In this document: positions 46,428 to 54,766 of the stretch, in pieces
Layout: each line of letters starts with the position of its first letter
Numbering within the stretch: the stretch's first letter is position 1
NCBI GenBank assembly: GCA_016217545.1
Contig: JACRHT010000012.1
Location: 124,001-188,000 of the forward strand
Origin: Opitutia bacterium
GTDB lineage: Bacteria; Verrucomicrobiota; Verrucomicrobiia; Opitutales; Opitutaceae
Length of the DNA stretch: 64,000 nucleotides
Reading direction: 5' to 3'
Program-made: the position numbers and the translations under genes
Notes under the pieces: model-generated
Databases searched by the model: none
Seen by the model: only the letters and a program-made list of their open reading frames with translations
Told to the model about the DNA's origin: nothing

Positions 46428-46957
46428 GGGCGGGTGTCCTCCTCGGCGGCGAGCGCGGCGCGGACGAGGCGCAGCGCGCGGGCGTGCTGTTTTTCCACCG
46501 TGCTCACGGCGATGCCGAGGCGAGCGGCAATCTGCGCGTGGGTGAGGTGTTCGACGGTGTTGAGAGTGAAAACCGCGCGGCAGCCGGGCGGGAGCGCGGC
46601 CACGGCGCGCTCGAAGCGCTCGAATTCGAGGCGCGCGGCCACGGCGTCGCGCACGTCGGGCGCGGCGGCGGCGTGCGCATCGAGTTGCACCGGCTCGACG
46701 CCGTCGATGGGCGCGAGGTTGCGGCGGCGGATGTGGTCGATGACGAGCCGGCGCGCGGTGACAAAGAGGAAGGCTTTCGGGCGGCGCACGGTGTTGCCGC
46801 GCATCGCCGGGTAGAGGCGCACGAAGGAGTCCTGCGCCACGTCCTCCGCGCGAGCGGCGTCGCCGCCGAGCAGGCGCGTGAGGTAGCGCCGCAGCGGCGC
46901 CACCGTGGCGCGGTAGAAACCCGCGAAGTCCTTCGGGTCGTCGGGCGAATCCGGCAT
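46424..46957 (-). CDS. ECF RNA polymerase sigma factor
   Basis: A sigma factor of about 177 residues. Region 2: RAEDVAQDSFVRLYPAM and PKAFLFVTARRLVIDHIRRR. Region 4: LPPGCRAVFTLNTVEHLTHAQIAARLGIAVSTVEKQHARAL. The start is uncertain; ATG codons at 46957 and 46975 are both possible, and an open frame runs further upstream without homology. The stop overlaps the FecR start. Confidence 0.9.
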   Translation of the reverse strand: MPDSPDDPKDFAGFYRATVAPLRRYLTRLLGGDAARAEDVAQDSFVRLYPAMRGNTVRRPKAFLFVTARRLVIDHIRRRNLAPIDGVEPVQLDAHAAAAPDVRDAVAARLEFERFERAVAALPPGCRAVFTLNTVEHLTHAQIAARLGIAVSTVEKQHARALRLVRAALAAEEDTRP

Positions 46958-47070
46958 GGCGAGAGCGGGAAACATGCGGGCGGGCGGCGGAACGGGCGAG
47001 GAAAACCGCGACGGCGCGGCGCCGGAAGCGGCGCGCGCCGGGGAAGCGGGAAGCGTGTTCGGACGGGGAC

Positions 47071-47727
47071 TCAAAAGACGAAGCGCAGCGTCCACGCGTA
47101 GCGTTGGTAGTCGCCGCCGCCGGCGACGGCGGCGTGCGTGAGCGAGAGGCCCGCGCTCCAGTGCCGGGCGAAACGCCAGTCAAGGCCGAGGCCGTAGCGC
47201 CACTCGCGTTCGTCGAAGTCCGAGACGCGGGCGTGGTCCACGCGCGGTGTGAGCACGAGCGAGGCGCTCACGGGCACCTCCAAACCGGCGCCGAACTGGA
47301 TCGCCGTGCCGGTTTCCTTCACGCGAAACACCTTTTGCGTCGCACGGCCGAGGCCGAGGTCGACGAAAGGTTGCGCCACGCTCCAATGCCCGCCGTGAAC
47401 GACGCCGCGAAAGAGAGTTTCCTCGCGCTTCACGAGCGGAAGGATGGCCGGACCGTGCACGCTGACGCGCTGGTGATTGATCCCGACATCGAGCCACGAG
47501 GAAAGCGCGGCGAACGCCTCGAGCGAGACTCCCTGCGCCGTGGAATCGAGCGGCGCGGCGTCTTGAAGCCGATACCAGTCAATGGCGATTCCGACGCGGG
47601 ATTGGCCGAGCAGGCCGCGCGTGGGCGCGTCGGCAACGGGCGCGCCGTCGGCGGCAAAAGCGCGGAGCGCGAGGAGAATGCCGGCGAAACCGGCGAGACA
47701 AAGGAAACGAAGGGAGCGGATGGGCAT
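47071..47727 (-). CDS. Outer membrane beta-barrel protein
   Basis: A 218-residue exported protein. Signal peptide at 1-25 (ending AFA); alternating hydrophobic strands follow, and the C-terminus YAWTLRFVF ends in Phe as barrel proteins do. It is small (about 8-10 strands) and lies upstream of the sigma gene on the same strand with 113 bp between, so it probably belongs to the operon. The role is unknown. Confidence 0.72.
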   Translation of the reverse strand: MPIRSLRFLCLAGFAGILLALRAFAADGAPVADAPTRGLLGQSRVGIAIDWYRLQDAAPLDSTAQGVSLEAFAALSSWLDVGINHQRVSVHGPAILPLVKREETLFRGVVHGGHWSVAQPFVDLGLGRATQKVFRVKETGTAIQFGAGLEVPVSASLVLTPRVDHARVSDFDEREWRYGLGLDWRFARHWSAGLSLTHAAVAGGGDYQRYAWTLRFVF

Positions 47728-47903
47728 GGCGATGGTGGTTGCGCGACCGTCGGGCAGAGCGTCCGGCCAGTAGCGTCACTGGACGGGACGAACGGGACCG
47801 GCGCACCCGCCATCCGCCGTGAAATTTTTCCGCCGGCCCGGCGCAGACAGCCTCCCGCCAGCCCGGCATTGCATCCCGCACCGATTCTGCCTTTCTCCCG
47901 CGC

Positions 47904-48839
47904 ATGAGTTCCGCCGCGTCCTCCCCGCCGCACTCGAAAACCTTCGGCCAGTGGCTCCGCCATGAGTTCCTCCGCGAACTGCGGCGTGGCGCCGTGCTCC
48001 TCGTGGTCGGCCTCGCCGTCGTGTTCGCCGCCGACAAGTTTTCGGCCGACTTCGGCCCGGCGTGGAGCCGTCTCAACTACCGGCTCACCAACGTCGCCCT
48101 CGAGCAACACCCCGCCGCGCTGCGCGAAGCCTTCGCCGACCGGCTGTCGCAGACCCAATACGGCTGGAACATCTTTTCCTGGGCTGAGCCTTTCAACGTC
48201 ACCGCCGCCCGCGCACGCCTGCGCGCGGAATTCCCCGACTTCGCCGGCCTCGACGCGCAAGGACGCGCGGTGCCGATGCGCGGCTCCTCGCGTCACCAGA
48301 GCGACGCCGCCCAACAGCAGGCGCGCGCCGACGCCTACCGCGAACGCTACACGGCCATCGAGTCGCACCGCTTCGGCCGCCTCTATCCGGAAGACTCGCC
48401 GTTCGAAATGCCAGGCGCGACCGTGCGGCTCGGCCGCCTCGTCACGAAAATCCTCGGTGCGCCCGACGCCGCGATCCATCTTTTCCGCCGCACCCACGAA
48501 GCCGGGAACGTCAGTTTCCTGCTCTTCTGCCTCACGTTCGCCGTCGCCGCCGCGGCGCTGTGGACCTCGCCTCGCCCCGCCCGGCATTGGCTGAAGCTCC
48601 TGCTCTGCCCGTTCCTCGCCAGCACGCTCGCATGGGGCGTGATCCTGTTCATGTCGATCGGCGCCGCGCTCTTCGGCAGCTTCACTCCGAACACCTCCGC
48701 GCTCGCCGTTTTCGCCGGCATCCCGCTCCTCTACTTCGCCGCGAAGATCCCGCTCCGCCTGCTCGAGCAACTCCAGCTCAAGCCCAAGCCGTGGGACGGC
48801 GTGGAACGCCGCCGCGGCCCCCGCGCGCCCGTCGCCTGA
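47904..48839 (+). CDS. Hypothetical membrane protein
   Basis: A 311-residue protein with a helix at about 29-47 (GAVLLVVGLAVVFAADKF), a large soluble loop of about 150 residues and three helices near the C-terminus (FLLFCLTFAVAAAALW, LLLCPFLASTLAWGVILFM, LAVFAGIPLLYFAAKI). The tail is basic (VERRRGPRAPVA). I do not recognise the family. It is divergent from the outer membrane protein gene and followed by a long repeat. Confidence 0.65.
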   Translation: MSSAASSPPHSKTFGQWLRHEFLRELRRGAVLLVVGLAVVFAADKFSADFGPAWSRLNYRLTNVALEQHPAALREAFADRLSQTQYGWNIFSWAEPFNVTAARARLRAEFPDFAGLDAQGRAVPMRGSSRHQSDAAQQQARADAYRERYTAIESHRFGRLYPEDSPFEMPGATVRLGRLVTKILGAPDAAIHLFRRTHEAGNVSFLLFCLTFAVAAAALWTSPRPARHWLKLLLCPFLASTLAWGVILFMSIGAALFGSFTPNTSALAVFAGIPLLYFAAKIPLRLLEQLQLKPKPWDGVERRRGPRAPVA

Positions 48840-48840
48840 G

Positions 48841-48990
48841 ATTCGGAGGACTGAATACGGAGGACTGAGAACCGAGGACCGGGAACGCTCGCGGCGGCGC
48901 GCACGTTCCCCGTCGGCTCGCCGCTCTCAGTCGCCAATCTTCGATCCTCCGTCTTCCGTCCTCGGTCCTCAGTCCTCAGTCTTCCGGCGC
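48841..48990. repeat. GGAGGACTGA-type long inverted repeat
   Basis: GGAGGACTGAATACGGAGGA and GAACCGAGGACCGGG on the left are mirrored by CCTCCGTCTTCCGTCCTCGG and AGTCCTCAGTC on the right. Similar CCTCCGTCCTCCG runs occur at 42165-42235. It separates the membrane protein gene from phhA. Confidence 0.7.
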
Positions 48991-49070
48991 ACTTTCCTCC
49001 TTTCGGACTACCGCTTTCCGGTGGTCTCAAAAGCGATAGTGAGTAACTGGTGTGGCAACCAAACCACCCC

Positions 49071-49883
49071 ATGACCCCCACGCCTTCCACGACCGATCAC
49101 CCCGAAACCCCGACGCAGGACGGCAGCGATCCGCGCTGCATCCCGCACAAACTCGTCAAGCCACTCCCCATCGGCGCCGAGTGCAAATACCCGAACTACT
49201 CCACCGAGGAACAGGACGTCTGGCGCACCCTCTACGCGCGCATGGAGACGCTGCTCCCGGGCCGCGCCGCCGACGAATACCTAACCGGGCTCCGCGCGCT
49301 CGACCTCGAGCACGACCGCATCCCCGCCCTCGCCGACGTCTCGCGCAAACTCGAGAAAATCACCGGCTGGCGCATCGCGCGCACGCCGGGCCTGCTCGAC
49401 GCCCACGACTTCTTCACTTACCTCGCCAACCGCGTTTTCCCTTCCACCGACTACATCCGCGCGCGGAGCGAGCTCGACTACACGCCCGCACCCGACTGTT
49501 TCCACGACATCTTCGGCCACACGCCGATGATCGTGCATCCGCGCTTCGCGGACTTTTATCAAAAAATCGGCCAAGCCGCGCTGAACTGCAAAGACGCCGC
49601 CACCGAGGAAGGCCTCACGCGCATCTACTGGTTCACGGTCGAGTTCGGCCTGATCAAAAACCCGTCCGGCCTGCGCATCTACGGCAACGGCATCATCTCC
49701 TCGTCGGGCGAGACACAACACTGCCTCACCGACAAGGTGACGAAAATCCCCTACACGCCCGAGCGCCTCGCGCAACAGGCCTACGACATCTGGCATTTCC
49801 AGAATCCGCTCTTCGTCATCGATTCGTTCGACCAGCTCGAAAACGAATTCGTCCGCTGGTCGAAGGAGCGCGGCCTGCTCTGA
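49071..49883 (+). CDS. phhA: Phenylalanine 4-monooxygenase
   Basis: A 270-residue pterin- and iron-dependent hydroxylase converting phenylalanine to tyrosine. The Fe ligands are H145 and H150 in CFHDIFGHTPM and E191 in WFTVEFGL. Length and order match bacterial single-domain PhhA; no ACT domain is present. An in-frame GTG at 49050 is possible, but the ATG at 49071 is more typical. It supplies tyrosine for HppD/HmgA encoded at 39535-41948. No pterin carbinolamine dehydratase (phhB) is nearby. Confidence 0.94.
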   Translation: MTPTPSTTDHPETPTQDGSDPRCIPHKLVKPLPIGAECKYPNYSTEEQDVWRTLYARMETLLPGRAADEYLTGLRALDLEHDRIPALADVSRKLEKITGWRIARTPGLLDAHDFFTYLANRVFPSTDYIRARSELDYTPAPDCFHDIFGHTPMIVHPRFADFYQKIGQAALNCKDAATEEGLTRIYWFTVEFGLIKNPSGLRIYGNGIISSSGETQHCLTDKVTKIPYTPERLAQQAYDIWHFQNPLFVIDSFDQLENEFVRWSKERGLL

Positions 49884-49954
49884 CGCCGCGCCGGCGCGCC
49901 GGCGAATGTTCCTATTAAGCAACTTTCGCCCGCGACCCGCGCGGGCACCCACCG

Positions 49955-51439
49955 TCACGCCGGCGGATAATCGCGCCATAGATCCAGCAGCACGCCGTTC
50001 GTCCAGCCGAAGCCGTGCTGCGACACGTATTCGCCGCCCGACGGCGGGCGCTCGGGCTCGACCACGTCGTATTTTTCCAGCAGCAGCCCCGTGCGGCGGA
50101 AGGTCGCGACGTTCACGTCGATCCAGCGGCGCGCGATCTCGGCGGCGAGCGCCGTGTGACCGTGCTGCTCGAGCCCGCGGACCGCGAGCCACTGCAGCGG
50201 CGCCCAGCCGTTGGGCGAGTCCCATTGCTCGCCCGTGCGACGCAACGTCGTGACGAGCCCGCCGGCGCGGAGAAAATCCGTCCGCAAACGACGCGCCACC
50301 GCCTCCGCCTGACCGAGCGTCGCGAGTCCGCAGAACAGCGGCAGCACGCCGGCGAGCGAGAGACAGGTGCCGGGCCGGCCGGTGTCCAGATCGTGATCGC
50401 AAAAAAACTCCGCCTCGGCCGACCAGCAGTGCCGCACGATCGCTTGATGCCGCGCGCGCGCCGCAGCCTCGAGACGGCGATGCCCGTCCCAGTCGCCCGC
50501 CGCCGCGTGGGCGCGCGCGAGTGTGGTTTCCAATTTCCACAGGAAGCAGTTCAGATCGACCGGCACGATCCGCGTCGTGCGGATCGTCTCGAGCCCGCCG
50601 CCCTCGGCCAGCCAGCGGCTGCTGAAGTCCCAGCCGCTCTCCGCCGCCGACCGGAGATCCCGGAACAACTCCTCGCGCGGCCGGTTCGCCCGCGCCGCCA
50701 GCGCTTCGTCGCGACGGAACGCCTCCGGACGCGGCAGCTCGAGCTGGTCCCAGTAGCGATTGAGCACCGCGCCGCCGGGCAGCTCGACCACGTGGCGCGT
50801 CGGCGCCGCGCGATCCATCCAATAGTCGTGTTCCGCCGCCAGCGCCGCGCGATACGGCACGAGCGCGGACGGCGGCTGACCCGCCGTCACGAGTTCCACC
50901 ATCATCGCCAGCAACGGCGGCTGCGAGCGGCTGAGGTAATAGCTGCGGTTGCCGTTCGGGACGTGGCCGTGGCGCGCGATGAGGTGGACGAAGTTCGCCA
51001 CCATGTGCCGGATCAACGCCCGGCCCGGCGCGCTCTCGCGCAGCCCCAGCATCGTGAAGTAGCTGTCCCAATAATAGATTTCGCGAAAACGTCCGCCCGG
51101 CACCACGTAGGGCTCGGGCAACGGCAGCAGCGTCGAGCCGCGCTCGGCCACATCGCCTTCACGACGCAACACGGTCCAGAGCTGGCGGATCGCGTCGCGG
51201 ATGTCGCCGGGCGCGGCCGCGGCCGCGATGGCGGCCGTTTCCGGCGGCAGGCGAAAATTTTCGCCGATGAACCGCCGGAGGCGTTCCACCTCGGACCCGC
51301 CGGTTGCGCGCGCGGCATAGGCGTCCGCGATCTCGCGCCACGGCCGCAGCGGCACGCTGTCGACGAACACCTTGTCGTCGTCGAAGACCGCGCCGAGCTG
51401 CACGTCGCGGAAGAGCGGATCTAGTTCGAAAATCTCCAT
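49955..51439 (-). CDS. Alpha,alpha-trehalase, GH37
   Basis: A 494-residue glycosidase that splits trehalose into two glucose. Both family signatures are present: PGGRFREIYYWDSY at 114-127 and QWDSPNGWAPLQW near 398. No signal peptide is seen, so it is a cytoplasmic (TreF-like) enzyme. It is the last gene of the operon led by the TonB receptor at 54767, only 4 bp after the MFS gene. Transported disaccharide would therefore be cleaved inside the cell. Confidence 0.93.
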   Translation of the reverse strand: MEIFELDPLFRDVQLGAVFDDDKVFVDSVPLRPWREIADAYAARATGGSEVERLRRFIGENFRLPPETAAIAAAAAPGDIRDAIRQLWTVLRREGDVAERGSTLLPLPEPYVVPGGRFREIYYWDSYFTMLGLRESAPGRALIRHMVANFVHLIARHGHVPNGNRSYYLSRSQPPLLAMMVELVTAGQPPSALVPYRAALAAEHDYWMDRAAPTRHVVELPGGAVLNRYWDQLELPRPEAFRRDEALAARANRPREELFRDLRSAAESGWDFSSRWLAEGGGLETIRTTRIVPVDLNCFLWKLETTLARAHAAAGDWDGHRRLEAAARARHQAIVRHCWSAEAEFFCDHDLDTGRPGTCLSLAGVLPLFCGLATLGQAEAVARRLRTDFLRAGGLVTTLRRTGEQWDSPNGWAPLQWLAVRGLEQHGHTALAAEIARRWIDVNVATFRRTGLLLEKYDVVEPERPPSGGEYVSQHGFGWTNGVLLDLWRDYPPA

Positions 51440-51443
51440 GGCC

Positions 51444-52667
51444 TCACGCCGCTTTCGCGCGCCGCATCCAGCCGATCACTCCGAGGCACACCGCCATCAA
51501 ACCGAGCGGCACGAGCGACAGATAGAACGCCGTCTGGCCGCCGTAGGATTGAAACACGCGCCCCGTCACCAGCGAACCGCTCGTGCCGCCGAGCGCCGAA
51601 GCGATGACGATCACGCCCGCCATCGCCGCGTGGCGCGCGGGCGGGAGCGAGCTGAGCACGAGCGAATTCAGCGTCGGATAAATCGGCGCGAGGAACACGC
51701 CAATGAGCGGGAAGACGAACGCCGCCAGCGGCGCCGTGCGCCAGCCGTCGATCGGACCGTGCGTCGCACCGGCCAGCGGCAGCGCGACGAGCACGAGCGC
51801 CGCCGCGCCAGCGAGGCATACGGCGAGCACCCAACCCCACGGCACGCGCGACAAAAGCCAGCCAGCGGCAAAGCGCCCGAGCGCCGTCGAACCGGCGAGG
51901 ATGCCCGCCATCTGCACGCTCAGCACCGCCGGCAGATGCAGCACCGTGTGGTTGAAAGTCGGCAACCAGCTCATGATCGCCTGCTCGGTGAGCACGTAGA
52001 TGAAAACGCTGAGCGCGAACACGAGCACCAGTGGCGAGAGCGCGAGGGCGAACATGTCGCGCAGGCCGCCGCCCGCCGCCGCGCCGGCGTGGGCGCGCGA
52101 CTCGTCCACCGGCACGGTCCAGAGCAGCGCCGCCGCCGCGAAAGCGACCGCCGCGAGCACGAAGTAAACACGGAACCACGCCGTCGAGGCCGGCACCGCG
52201 TCGTCCACGAACGCGCCGAAGAGGAAATACGCCGCGAGCACGCCGAGCATGAAGCACGACTCGAGGAAACTCATCAGGCTCGCGTGCTCCTTCGCGTCGT
52301 CGGTCACGAGGCCGAGCGTGGCGAAGACCGATACCTTCATCACGCCGAAGCACACGCCGGTGGCCACGAACAGCAGCTTGGTCGCCCAGAAGCTGGCGAG
52401 AAACGGCATCGCGACGCACATCGCGCCGATGGCGACGAGCGCGGCGAGCATCGCGCGCTTGTAGCCGATGCGCAGCAGCCACGCCGCGACGAAGAACGAG
52501 GTCGCGGCGATGCTCAGGTCCTTGCACGCCTCGAGCACGCTCGCGCTCGACGGACTGACGCCGAAGTTGCGCTGCACCTGGAAAATCACCGTGCCCACGC
52601 TGTTCAGGAGGCTGGCGAAGAGAAAATAGTTGAGGAACAGCGAGAGCTTGAGGCGGAAATGCTTCAT
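51444..52667 (-). CDS. MFS transporter, probably sugar
   Basis: A 407-residue inner-membrane protein with about 12 helices, starting MKHFRLKLSLFLNYFLFASL. Its helix pattern and GTSGSLVTGRVFQ segment fit the major facilitator superfamily, near the fucose/glucose type. The long shadow frame beyond the ATG at 52667 is discarded. The ATG overlaps the stop of the glycosidase gene (ATGA). Trehalase follows at once, so trehalose or a derivative is the likely cargo. Confidence 0.87.
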   Translation of the reverse strand: MKHFRLKLSLFLNYFLFASLLNSVGTVIFQVQRNFGVSPSSASVLEACKDLSIAATSFFVAAWLLRIGYKRAMLAALVAIGAMCVAMPFLASFWATKLLFVATGVCFGVMKVSVFATLGLVTDDAKEHASLMSFLESCFMLGVLAAYFLFGAFVDDAVPASTAWFRVYFVLAAVAFAAAALLWTVPVDESRAHAGAAAGGGLRDMFALALSPLVLVFALSVFIYVLTEQAIMSWLPTFNHTVLHLPAVLSVQMAGILAGSTALGRFAAGWLLSRVPWGWVLAVCLAGAAALVLVALPLAGATHGPIDGWRTAPLAAFVFPLIGVFLAPIYPTLNSLVLSSLPPARHAAMAGVIVIASALGGTSGSLVTGRVFQSYGGQTAFYLSLVPLGLMAVCLGVIGWMRRAKAA

Positions 52668-54763
52668 GGGGTCGGAGCGGCGTCGGTCGAGGGGCGAACA
52701 GCGAGGTAAACGGTGCTCCAGAGTTGCGCGGCGTTGGATTCGTCGGCGTGCGAATGAGCGAGTCCGTAGGGCACGAACGCCGCGCGGCCGTCGCGCGGCT
52801 CCCAACTCCACAACTCGCCCGTGCTGCGCGCCTGCATCGCCGTGATGGCGCGCCAGAGTCGCGTCTCGGCGGCGAGCAGCGCGCGGCGCGTGGCGTCGGG
52901 CAAATCGCCGCGCGCCAGCTGCCGGCGCAGGCCGGCGGCGAGCAACGCCTGCTGCCACGACCACACGACGGTGCCGTGGTAGGCGTCGCGCGTGAATTTC
53001 GCGCGCAGCGGCGCGGCGGCCCACACGGGATTCGCGACCACGACGCCGACGTCCGTCAACAAGCCGGCGGGAAACGGACGCAGCAGCAGCTCGGCGGTTT
53101 GTGCGACCTGCGCGGGCGCGGGTTCGCCGAAGAGCCACGCGAATCCCTCGTCGCTGTGCATCACCGGCACGGCCGCGCCGGCGGCGTCGAGCGCGAGCGC
53201 GTGGTATTCCACCGGCGCGGAGACGCTCGCGAGCGCGGCCGTCGTGTCGAGTCCCTGCACGGCGGCGTAGTCGGCCACGGCGGCGCGGGCCGCGTCGCGC
53301 GGGACGACGCAGCGGAAGAGTTTCTCGGCGCTGCGCCATGCAGCGGCGGAGGCGGCGGCTTGCGCGGCGGGTGCGGCGGCTTCGCCGAGCCAGCCGCTGC
53401 GGTAGAAACGCTCGGCGGCGTGGAGCGCGGCGGGCACGAGCGCGGCATTGATGTCGTAGGCGTAGCGGCCGCCGCCGAGACCGTCGTCGGAATCGCGCCA
53501 GTTGCCGACGGGGATGCCGGGCTTGAGCGCGACGAGATGGGTTGCACGCGGATCGGCCGCGAAGGGCGCGGCGGCGCTCAGCACGGCATCGAGATTGCGG
53601 CGGAGCAACGCGGCGTAGGTCACGCCAGCGGGCGAGCGGCGCGCGAGAAAATCCGGCGCGCGTCGAACGCCGTCGGGCGTGTCGAGCAGGTAGGCGGCGA
53701 GCGTGGGTGCGAGGAGGAAGTCGCCATCGACCATCTTGTAGTCGAGCTCGGGCGCGCGGGTGTCGGCCGGCGGCGCAGCGAGCGTGCGGTTGTGGAGCGC
53801 GGCGTATTCGCCGATGCCCTCCTCGTGCGCGACTTCGCCGGACGGGCCGAGCCGGTCGAGCACGGAGGCGAAGGCCGATTCGACGACTTCGGGCTGGAGC
53901 ACGGGCAGCAGCAGGCGCGTGGTGAGGAGCGTGTCGCGCCCGAAATAGGTGAGGAAGCGCCACGAGCCCGCGGCGAATTTTTCGCGGAAGGCGAGGAATT
54001 CGAACACGTCCTGATCGCGCGGGCGCGGCGCGACGCCGGGACGGAAAAGTTCTTCGCGGCGGAACGGCGTGAGCGGCGGCTCGTCGGTGAGCGCGGTGAG
54101 GCGCAGGTCGATGCGGCCGTCCGGGCCGGCTTCGAGCACGACGCCGTCATCGGTCACCGTGACGCGCGTGCCGGACTCGCCGGCGAGGGTGAGTTGCTGA
54201 TGCGTGCGACCGTCGATGCTCGCGCGCTGATAACGCAATTCGGCGCCGGGCGCGCGTTGCGCGACGAGTTCGGCGGGAATCTCGCGTGCGCCGCGCCAGA
54301 TGAATTCGCGGAGCGAGCGGATGTTCGCCAGCAGGACGTGACGAACGACGAGGCGCGGGGCATCGCTGCGCAGGTGAGCGATGACGCCGCGGAGTCCGTC
54401 GGCCGGTTGCGTCGGCTCGAGTTCCGTGCCGGGCGTGAGCGTGAGCGACGCCGCAGCGGAGCCGGCGTCGAACCAGAGACCGGCTCCGGTGTTGCCGGCG
54501 GGAAAAGCGACGATCACGCGCGGCGCGGGGCCGGGCGTGAGCACGAGGTGCGCAGCGACCGGGCCGGCGCGCAGGAAATGATTTTGCGTGAGCCCGTCCG
54601 CCACGGCGAAGCGCAGCGGAGGAGCCACGGAGACCGGCGCAGCACCTGAAAGCGCAGCGCCGGCCAGTAGGAACGTCGCCGCGGCCACGCCGCGCCGCCC
54701 GAGGAGTCGACCCCCTAAGATCGACGGCTCGAAGGAACGGCGGGGCGCGCGGCGGGACGTCAT
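52664..54763 (-). CDS. Exported (alpha/alpha)6 glycosidase-like protein
   Basis: A 699-residue protein with a signal peptide (about 20-42, after a basic extension). The N-terminal third looks like a beta-sandwich; the rest is a helical toroid with SWRFLTYFGRDTLLTTRLLL, KMVDGDFLLAPTLAAYLL, NWRDSDDGLGGGRYAYDINA and WSWQQALLAAGLRRQL. FGRDT and the acidic residues recall debranching-type enzymes and GH63/GH15-like folds. A catalytic pair cannot be fixed. It overlaps the MFS gene and sits 3 bp after the receptor gene; it may trim glycoside chains in the periplasm before uptake. Confidence 0.75.
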   Translation of the reverse strand: MTSRRAPRRSFEPSILGGRLLGRRGVAAATFLLAGAALSGAAPVSVAPPLRFAVADGLTQNHFLRAGPVAAHLVLTPGPAPRVIVAFPAGNTGAGLWFDAGSAAASLTLTPGTELEPTQPADGLRGVIAHLRSDAPRLVVRHVLLANIRSLREFIWRGAREIPAELVAQRAPGAELRYQRASIDGRTHQQLTLAGESGTRVTVTDDGVVLEAGPDGRIDLRLTALTDEPPLTPFRREELFRPGVAPRPRDQDVFEFLAFREKFAAGSWRFLTYFGRDTLLTTRLLLPVLQPEVVESAFASVLDRLGPSGEVAHEEGIGEYAALHNRTLAAPPADTRAPELDYKMVDGDFLLAPTLAAYLLDTPDGVRRAPDFLARRSPAGVTYAALLRRNLDAVLSAAAPFAADPRATHLVALKPGIPVGNWRDSDDGLGGGRYAYDINAALVPAALHAAERFYRSGWLGEAAAPAAQAAASAAAWRSAEKLFRCVVPRDAARAAVADYAAVQGLDTTAALASVSAPVEYHALALDAAGAAVPVMHSDEGFAWLFGEPAPAQVAQTAELLLRPFPAGLLTDVGVVVANPVWAAAPLRAKFTRDAYHGTVVWSWQQALLAAGLRRQLARGDLPDATRRALLAAETRLWRAITAMQARSTGELWSWEPRDGRAAFVPYGLAHSHADESNAAQLWSTVYLAVRPSTDAAPTP

Positions 54764-54766
54764 GGA

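Noticed and set aside
49046-49070. TGGCAACCA before phhA as a half-site of the operator at 32384
   Set aside because: Only one half is present, with no dyad, and nine bases can match by chance; no functional link is evident.
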